From DASZCR01 sp035942915 (GTDB taxonomy: Bacteria; Acidobacteriota; Blastocatellia; Pyrinomonadales; Pyrinomonadaceae), in the NCBI GenBank assembly GCA_035942915.1, contig DASZCR010000268.1, positions 1 through 9,528 of the forward strand: a stretch of 9,528 nt of DNA, written 5' to 3'. Numbering within the stretch: position 1 is the first letter of the stretch; each line of letters opens with the position of its first letter. Under the pieces are notes generated by a model. That model ran no database searches. It was not told the origin of the DNA and was given only the letters and a program-made list of their open reading frames with translations. Position numbers and translations under genes: made by a program. Below are positions 1-4,840 of the stretch, in pieces.

Positions 1-583
1 CGCCAACACCGTCGAGGGCAGACCCGGCAGCGTCACCGGCTCGTTCGCCTTCTCCTTCGCGCCGCAGACGCAAGGAACGCGCGCGCCGCTCACCGGAGAC
101 AATCGCACGCAGTATCGGAACGAGCGCGACCGTCTGCTCAACATTCTGAAGAACTCCGACTCCTGCAAAGCCTTCCTGAAAGATAAACTGGGATTGAGCG
201 CCAGCCGCATCGCCAACGCGGTTCGCGGCCAACGCGCCTTCGACGGCACGGCATCCACTATCAGCACGGAGGCCGCAGGGATTCAGTCAAGCAAGGGTCT
301 CTTCGCCGGAATGTCTGTGCAGCAGTTCTTCGAGACGCTCACGCCCGACGCGGCGGCGGCCGTCTATGCGAGCGGTCGTGGTTCGACGCCGAGAGACGTT
401 TACTATGCGCCCTCCGGCCTCAATGCCGCGACCATCCTGCACGAGACGCTGCACACCTTCTACGGCTCGACCTATCCGGACGATAAGAGCCTTGCGACGA
501 AGCTCGGCGTCAGTGATGAGGACTTTAACAGGGAAGGCTCGCGCAGTATCAATACGGCGTTGAGAAACGCGGGCTGCGGATGA
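1..583 (+). CDS. C-terminal part of a large protein with an HExxH motif; possible Rhs-type effector tip
   Basis: The frame is open from the left edge, so the gene starts outside the window; an internal TTG at 194 is not a credible start. About 193 residues are visible. The first 30 or so are Gly/Ser/Thr/Pro-rich, like a linker. A charged stretch follows, then a compact domain with the motif ILHETLH; HETLH lies at 440-454. HExxH is the zinc-binding and catalytic signature of many metallopeptidases, with His and His as ligands and Glu as the base. No third ligand can be assigned with confidence; Asp and Glu residues after the motif (DEDFNREG) are candidates. The end is a short Cys-containing tail. 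Acidobacterial Rhs proteins often end in variable domains of this kind, so this may be a polymorphic-toxin tip. No Rhs core repeats are in view, so that is inference. The downstream gene abuts it. Confidence 0.6.
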   Translation, partial: ANTVEGRPGSVTGSFAFSFAPQTQGTRAPLTGDNRTQYRNERDRLLNILKNSDSCKAFLKDKLGLSASRIANAVRGQRAFDGTASTISTEAAGIQSSKGLFAGMSVQQFFETLTPDAAAAVYASGRGSTPRDVYYAPSGLNAATILHETLHTFYGSTYPDDKSLATKLGVSDEDFNREGSRSINTALRNAGCG

Positions 584-587
584 TGTT

Positions 588-594
588 GAGGAGG
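588..594 (+). promoter_or_regulatory. Strong ribosome binding site that decides the start at 601
   Basis: GAGGAGG lies 6 nt before ATG 601. An earlier in-frame ATG at 580 overlaps the previous stop (ATGA at 580-583) but has no comparable site before it and would put the Shine-Dalgarno sequence inside the gene. The start at 601 also gives a cleaner signal anchor at the N-terminus. Confidence 0.75.
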
Positions 595-600
595 CGTCGG

Positions 601-1152
601 ATGACAAGCGGCAAAATCATGCAGAGCGGCTTGCTGGCGTTGGCGCTGCTGTCGGGCGTGCTCGCCGCCAGCCTGCTCTTCGCGCGCACAGAGCAGGCGA
701 AGTCGCCGTCGCCGCCCCTTCCGACGCTTCCGCAGTCGTCGCCTGCTCTCCACGCGCCGACGGAAACTGTCCAGTCCGGCACGGCCGACGACGACGGCGC
801 GCTCGATTATCGCGTCTGGCGCGTCTTTCCCGAAGACCGGAGAGGTTTTACTCTCGTCGTCGTGAGCGTCAATCCGAAACACTTCAACCGCGCAGACATG
901 ACCGCGCTGGCGGCGCGACTCAAGAGGGAGTTTGCCGAGAAAGCGAAGTTGAAAGTGGGACTTGTGGACGATGACGACACGGCGCGGCTCTTTGTCGAAG
1001 GCCGCGTCAATTATCCAACCTACGAAAGAGCCGAGCGCGGGCGCTATTATCTCGACCGCAACGCTTGCCGCGAACATATCCAGTTCTCTGAGCAGAGAGG
1101 CCGACCGAGAAAGACCATCAGGCTCGACTGCCCGCGCCCGCCGCGCCGTTAG
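601..1152 (+). CDS. Membrane-anchored protein of unknown function; candidate partner of the upstream HExxH protein
   Basis: I do not recognise a named family. From ATG 601 the product is 183 residues. Residues about 7-24 form one hydrophobic segment (GLLALALLSGVLAASLLFA), read as a signal anchor or uncleaved signal peptide. A Pro/Ser-rich linker (roughly residues 30-55) follows, then a soluble domain of about 115 residues that is probably outside the cytoplasmic membrane. That domain has a beta-rich start (YRVWRVFP, GFTLVVVSV), a charged helix (MTALAARLKREF), a segment KLKVGLVDDDDTARLF, and a basic end containing YYLDRN and two Cys. The gene follows the HExxH protein with its ribosome site about 5 nt after that stop, so the two are probably cotranscribed. 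The position fits an immunity or accessory protein, but nothing in the sequence proves it. The 4-bp overlap of an alternative start at 580 also indicates coupling. Confidence 0.75.
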   Translation: MTSGKIMQSGLLALALLSGVLAASLLFARTEQAKSPSPPLPTLPQSSPALHAPTETVQSGTADDDGALDYRVWRVFPEDRRGFTLVVVSVNPKHFNRADMTALAARLKREFAEKAKLKVGLVDDDDTARLFVEGRVNYPTYERAERGRYYLDRNACREHIQFSEQRGRPRKTIRLDCPRPPRR

Positions 1153-1280
1153 AGACAGGTGCACTCCGACCGTTCAGGAAAGTTGACTAACTTCGGGCGT
1201 CTCCGCTACGTTTCGCTGACGACTTACGCGGGCAGCGCCGTCGTGCTGTCGAAGAAGATGATGAGAAGGAGAGAGTCTGA

Positions 1281-1646
1281 ATGTCTGGTTTGAGGAAAGC
1301 GGTCTTTGTGGGAGTTGTCGTGGCGCTGCTGCTGGCGGTGGCAGTCTTCTTTTACGTCCGCCGCCGGAACCAACTGACGCGGCTGACGGCTGAAGCCCCA
1401 GCGCAAGTTCTGTCCGTCTCCGTCGATACCGACCGCAGCAGAACGAACAATCGAGCGCGCACCAGATACAAGACGAGCATCGCATACCGTTACACGGTTG
1501 ACGGTCAGACCTTGAACGGGCAGACCAGCAAGAGTGGCGACGTGAAGAGCAGTTATCAGAACAGCGAGGCCGTCAAAGTCTGCTATGAACCCGGACACCC
1601 GGAGAACTCCGAAATCTTTACTGCGGATTATAAATGCGGCGGATAG
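1281..1646 (+). CDS. Small membrane-anchored DUF3592 protein
   Basis: The 121-residue product has one transmembrane segment (residues about 8-26) followed by basic RRR, which places the C-terminal domain outside under the positive-inside rule only if the short N-terminus is translocated; topology is uncertain. The C-terminal half has the pattern of DUF3592: a beta strand with AYRYTVDGQTLNG, then a small loop, then VKVCYEPGHPENSEIF. The family's function is unknown; members are small membrane proteins with a beta-barrel-like soluble part. AAGGAG at 1266-1271 lies 9 nt before the ATG, supporting this start. The 128-nt gap after the previous gene contains no further gene that I can see, so it may be in the same transcript or have its own weak promoter. 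Confidence 0.8.
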   Translation: MSGLRKAVFVGVVVALLLAVAVFFYVRRRNQLTRLTAEAPAQVLSVSVDTDRSRTNNRARTRYKTSIAYRYTVDGQTLNGQTSKSGDVKSSYQNSEAVKVCYEPGHPENSEIFTADYKCGG

Positions 1647-1716
1647 GCGCGCGCTTTTGATTTACGGCCTCACAACACATCGAACCGGGCCGCGCAGCAG
1701 CATGTGAAGTTGACGA

Positions 1717-2349
1717 ATGGAGAGCCTCCAACGCAGCTACGACCGCGTGGCGGAAGAGTACGCCGGGCAATTTCTGGATGAAATGGATAAGAAGCCATTT
1801 GACCGGAAGATGCTCGATTGGCTCGCCGAAAAGACGGACGGCTTAGGCATTATCTGCGACATGGGATGCGGCCCCGGTCAAGTCGCACGTTATCTCCACA
1901 GTCGGGGAATCAGAGCTTGCGGCGTCGATTTGTCGCCCGCGATGGTGCGACAAGCGCAGAGTTTGAACCCGGAGATACCCTTTCAATGCGGCGACATGCT
2001 GGCTCTCACCGACGTTCGGGACGACTCTTACGGCGGGATAGCGGCCTTCTATTCGCTCGTCCACATTCCCCGACAGAAGCTGGTGCAGGCTTTGCAGGAG
2101 CTAAAGCGTGTCCTGCGCTCGCAGGGAGTGCTGCTGCTGACTTTCCATATCGGACAAGAAATCAAGCATCTCGACGAGTGGTGGGGCAAGCGGGTGTCTT
2201 TAGATTTCCTCTTCTTTGCGACGGAGGAGATGAAGAGCTATCTGCTGTCGGCAGGTTTCGCGTTGGAGGAAGTGATAGAGCGAGACCCCTATCCAGAGGC
2301 GATTGAGTATCAAAGCCGCCGCGCTTATATCTTTGCGCGGAAAGAATAG
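1717..2349 (+). CDS. Class I SAM-dependent methyltransferase
   Basis: The 210-residue protein is a typical small Rossmann-fold methyltransferase (Methyltransf_11/25 type). Motif I, which binds S-adenosylmethionine, is DMGCGPG at residues 48-54. The acidic residue ending strand 2, which binds the ribose hydroxyls, is Asp71 in GVDLSPAMV. The adenine-contacting motif is CGDM at 91-94. A later strand (FYSLVHI, 111-117) and a GVLLLTFH strand (137-144) complete the fold. The N-terminus SYDRVAEEYA is common in ubiquinone/biotin-type methyltransferases, but the acceptor cannot be told from sequence. Only a weak GAAG lies 7 nt before the ATG. GC content sampled by eye is about 55-60%, below the kinase region. 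The gene is convergent with thyA, 37 bp away. Confidence 0.88.
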   Translation: MESLQRSYDRVAEEYAGQFLDEMDKKPFDRKMLDWLAEKTDGLGIICDMGCGPGQVARYLHSRGIRACGVDLSPAMVRQAQSLNPEIPFQCGDMLALTDVRDDSYGGIAAFYSLVHIPRQKLVQALQELKRVLRSQGVLLLTFHIGQEIKHLDEWWGKRVSLDFLFFATEEMKSYLLSAGFALEEVIERDPYPEAIEYQSRRAYIFARKE

Positions 2350-2386
2350 TTCGCTCCCCCGCGCTCAATAAGTTGATGGCCTGAAG

Positions 2387-3181
2387 CTAGATGGCGACCG
2401 GCGCGGCGATATGCGGGTGAAAGCGATAATCGACTATCTCAAAATCTTCAAAGCGGTAATCGAAGAGTGAGCTTGGCTTTCGTTTAATCACGAGACGAGG
2501 TAAAGGGTACGGGTCGCGCTGTAGTTGCAGCTTCACCTGCTCCAAGTGATTGAGGTAGATGTGGCAATCGCCGCTCGTCCAGATAAATTCCCCGACTCCG
2601 AGGTCGCATTGCTGGGCGACCATGTGAGTCAGTAGCGAGTAGCTGGTTAAGTTGAAGGGAACTCCGAGAAAGGCGTCGGCCGACCTTTGGAAGAGCAGGC
2701 AGGAGAGCTTTCCGTTAACGACATAAAATTGAAAGAGCAGGTGGCAGGGCGGAAGCGCCATCCGGTCTAACTCGCCGACATTCCAGGCCAAGACAATTAA
2801 ACGGCGCGAGTCGGGGTTGCTTCTGATTTCATCTATCAGACGGCTCATCTGGTCGATAGTTCGACCATCAGCCGTTTCCCAGCGACGCCATTGCTTGCCA
2901 TAGACCGGGCCTAAATTCCCCTCCTCATCCGCCCACTCATCCCAGATACTTACTCCATGTTCTTTAAGATACTTGATATTGGTATCCCCGCTTAAAAACC
3001 ACAGCAGTTCGTGAATGACGGAGCGTAAGTGTAGCTTTTTGGTTGTCAGTACGGGGAAGCCCTCTTCCAGATTGAATCTCATCTGATAGCCGAAAGTGCT
3101 AATCGTGCCTGTCCCCGTGCGGTCGCTTTTGAGTGCGCCGTTTTTAAGAATGTGGTCGAGAAAGTCCAAATACTGTCTCAT
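2387..3181 (-). CDS. thyA: Thymidylate synthase ThyA
   Basis: It converts dUMP to dTMP using 5,10-methylenetetrahydrofolate, releasing dihydrofolate, in the cytoplasm. The product is 264 residues from MRQYL, the same length and numbering as E. coli ThyA. Catalytic Cys146 sits in PPCH. Also present are Arg21 (DRTGTGT), Glu58, Trp80, Tyr94, Arg166 and Asp169 (QRSADAF), Asn177, His207 and Tyr209, and the C-terminal APVAI that closes over the active site. An in-frame ATG at 3265 would add 28 residues unlike the family, so the start at 3181 is preferred; GGAG lies about 10 nt upstream of it. No dihydrofolate reductase gene follows in this window. GC content is about 51% in hand-sampled lines, against 65-70% for the acyltransferase and kinase, so the gene may have been acquired or be under different codon pressure. 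Confidence 0.97.
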   Translation of the reverse strand: MRQYLDFLDHILKNGALKSDRTGTGTISTFGYQMRFNLEEGFPVLTTKKLHLRSVIHELLWFLSGDTNIKYLKEHGVSIWDEWADEEGNLGPVYGKQWRRWETADGRTIDQMSRLIDEIRSNPDSRRLIVLAWNVGELDRMALPPCHLLFQFYVVNGKLSCLLFQRSADAFLGVPFNLTSYSLLTHMVAQQCDLGVGEFIWTSGDCHIYLNHLEQVKLQLQRDPYPLPRLVIKRKPSSLFDYRFEDFEIVDYRFHPHIAAPVAI

Positions 3182-3223
3182 GACAGATGCGCTCCGGTTT
3201 CGAGATGATGACTTGTTGGAGAT

Positions 3224-3251
3224 GATAAATTCTAAGGAACACTGCGAGCAA
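3224..3251 (-). promoter_or_regulatory. Possible thyA promoter
   Basis: On the minus strand TTGCTC (3251-3246) and TTTATC (3229-3224) are separated by 16 bp within an AT-rich patch, about 43 nt before the thyA start. Each hexamer matches the sigma70 consensus at only four positions, so this is a weak call. The 128-bp gap to the acyltransferase gene could also be read through from upstream. Confidence 0.28.
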
Positions 3252-3309
3252 AATACTTGAATCAAAGCGTCGTCTTAATTCGCCCGCAGCGTGGCGGGAG
3301 TATACCCGT

Positions 3310-4737
3310 TTACGCATCGGGTGTCTCGTCGCCTGCGCGTGCCAACTCTCTGTGCAGCGAGCGGCGTTCGAGCAGCAGGCGGAGGAACTGTCCGCGCCTT
3401 TGGACAAGCACGACGACCGCCTTCAGCCACCCGCGCAGGTCGTACAACTCTTCGAGCGAGCGCATCGCCACGTAGCCGCAGAGAACGCTCAGCGGCACTG
3501 AAGCGACAGCCGCGCGCCATCCCCAGAAGTAATAACAGAGACCCGCGAGGACAAGCCACGTCAAAGGCATCAGTGCGACGGCCGCCAGTATCTTGACCGT
3601 TGAAGTGGCTTCGTCAACGCCGTGTTTGGTAAAGAGGCGCGCGAGCAGCGTCGAGAGAAGATAGGCGGGCAGGTGCAGCACGGCGCCGACCAGAGAGAGC
3701 GGCAGCAGCAGTAGGAGCAGCGCGCCGCGCAACAGAAAGTGGCGCAGGACATACCATTTTGAATGGCGCGAGAGCGAGAGGTTCTCCGAGGCCAGTCCCA
3801 GACCGCGCAACTCCTCTTCGTAGGCGAGAATGCGTCGGCGCAAAGCCGCCGCCTGTTCCGGTGTGGCTCCCGCAGTCTGCGGCGCGGCGCGTGTGAAGCG
3901 GCTCAGGAAGGCGAAGCGCGCCGTCAGACTCTGTTCGATGTCGAGGCCCTCTTCGAGCGAGGCGAAGAGTTGTCCGGCCTTGAGGGCAACCTCCAACTCC
4001 TCGTCCGTCTCGACGTTGATGGTCACTTCGCGCAACGCACGCTCAATGCGCGCCGATAGTTCTCGGACGGCCTCGCGCGGCGGCTCTCCACGCTCGTCCA
4101 ACTCGACGGGCGTGACTTCGAGCGGCTCGCCGAAACGCAGCAGAGCCTCGCTGCGAAAAGATGTCTTCGACGTGTAGTACAGACCGACGGGAGCGATTTT
4201 CAAAGCGCTCACGCCCGCGCCATTGTGATTGTCTGTGCCGACCGAAATCGCGCCGAGCGCGATGCGCGCCGCGCCGGACTTAATCGGCAGCAGTTGCGTC
4301 TCGTTGTGCGAGAGTCCTTCGGGAAAGAGCGCGATGCAGCGCCCCTGCCGCAGAAGTTCCTGACAGGCCTCGAAGGTACCCACGTTCTGGCGCGGGTCTT
4401 CGCCCGCATCGACGCGCCGGAAGAGCGGCAGCGCCTCGACCGTGCGCAGCACGTAACCGATGACGGGCAGACGAAAGAGCGTCGACTTGGCGAGAAAGGA
4501 GATGCGACGCGGCAGCGCACAGAAGACGAGCGCCGGGTCGATTAATCCGTTCGGGTGGTTGAGCACGAAGACGCATGCGCCGGACGCGGGCGCGCGTCCC
4601 GCCTCGCTCATCTCTATTCGCCGAAAGAAGAGGCGCAGGGCGATGCACATAATCGCGTGGATGAGCCGCCGCGCAGGCGACCCCTTCTGGCGCAGCAACA
4701 TCTCGCCGAGCCGCAGCACCCTCACGTCTTCCGGCAT
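3310..4737 (-). CDS. Membrane glycerolipid acyltransferase (PlsC-like domain, C-terminal membrane helices)
   Basis: The 475-residue product probably acylates glycerol-3-phosphate or lysophosphatidate at the inner membrane in phospholipid synthesis. The N-terminal half is a PlsC/LPLAT domain: NHPNGLID at residues 60-67 (catalytic His61, Asp67), the Arg-containing block ALPLFRRVD (102-110), FPEGLSHNE (138-146), and APVGLYY (182-188). The catalytic motif is H-x5-D, not the bacterial PlsC H-x4-D; H-x5-D also occurs in yeast Sct1/Gpt2-type enzymes. The region 240-320 is charged and helical. Residues about 335-425 contain three or four hydrophobic helices, and the tail is basic. The start at 4737 is favoured because family similarity begins near it and a promoter sits directly upstream. 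A longer frame from 4854 would add an unrelated basic peptide and overlap the kinase start. The substrate is inferred from family only. Confidence 0.87.
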   Translation of the reverse strand: MPEDVRVLRLGEMLLRQKGSPARRLIHAIMCIALRLFFRRIEMSEAGRAPASGACVFVLNHPNGLIDPALVFCALPRRISFLAKSTLFRLPVIGYVLRTVEALPLFRRVDAGEDPRQNVGTFEACQELLRQGRCIALFPEGLSHNETQLLPIKSGAARIALGAISVGTDNHNGAGVSALKIAPVGLYYTSKTSFRSEALLRFGEPLEVTPVELDERGEPPREAVRELSARIERALREVTINVETDEELEVALKAGQLFASLEEGLDIEQSLTARFAFLSRFTRAAPQTAGATPEQAAALRRRILAYEEELRGLGLASENLSLSRHSKWYVLRHFLLRGALLLLLLPLSLVGAVLHLPAYLLSTLLARLFTKHGVDEATSTVKILAAVALMPLTWLVLAGLCYYFWGWRAAVASVPLSVLCGYVAMRSLEELYDLRGWLKAVVVLVQRRGQFLRLLLERRSLHRELARAGDETPDA

Positions 4738-4743
4738 CCTGCG

Positions 4744-4771
4744 ATTATAGAAGCGGGCAGCGAAATAGCAA
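4744..4771 (-). promoter_or_regulatory. Promoter of the acyltransferase gene, predicted leaderless
   Basis: On the minus strand TTGCTA (4771-4766) is followed after 16 bp by a perfect TATAAT (4749-4744). Only six bases (CGCAGG) separate the -10 box from ATG 4737, so transcription should start at or next to the start codon, leaving no 5' leader. Confidence 0.65.
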
Positions 4772-4804
4772 CGCGCAGGGGAGCGTGCGCGCCCGGCGCG
4801 ACTC

Positions 4805-4832
4805 TTGACATTTGGCGTGCGTGTAATAGATT
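4805..4832 (+). promoter_or_regulatory. Promoter of the kinase gene, predicted leaderless
   Basis: A perfect TTGACA (4805-4810) and TAGATT (4827-4832, four of six to consensus) are 16 bp apart. Eight bases separate the -10 box from ATG 4841, and they contain no Shine-Dalgarno sequence, so the mRNA should begin within about two bases of the start codon. Confidence 0.6.
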
Positions 4833-4840
4833 GACCGCAT

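Noticed and set aside
472..1164. 230-codon open frame on the minus strand
   Set aside because: It is antisense to the HExxH protein and the membrane-anchored gene, has Arg-rich low-complexity sequence, and no ribosome site. It is a product of high GC.
1183..1212. TTGACT with TACGTT 18 bp downstream, as a promoter for the DUF3592 gene
   Set aside because: The -10 hexamer matches at only three positions; such matches are expected by chance.
3182..3265. Longer thyA start at 3265 adding 28 residues
   Set aside because: The added peptide has no counterpart in ThyA, and the start at 3181 gives the exact E. coli length with conserved N-terminal MxQYL.
3283..3298. CCCGC/GCGGG hairpin after the acyltransferase stop, as a terminator on the minus strand
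   Set aside because: The stem is only 5 bp and is followed by a mixed sequence without a U-run.
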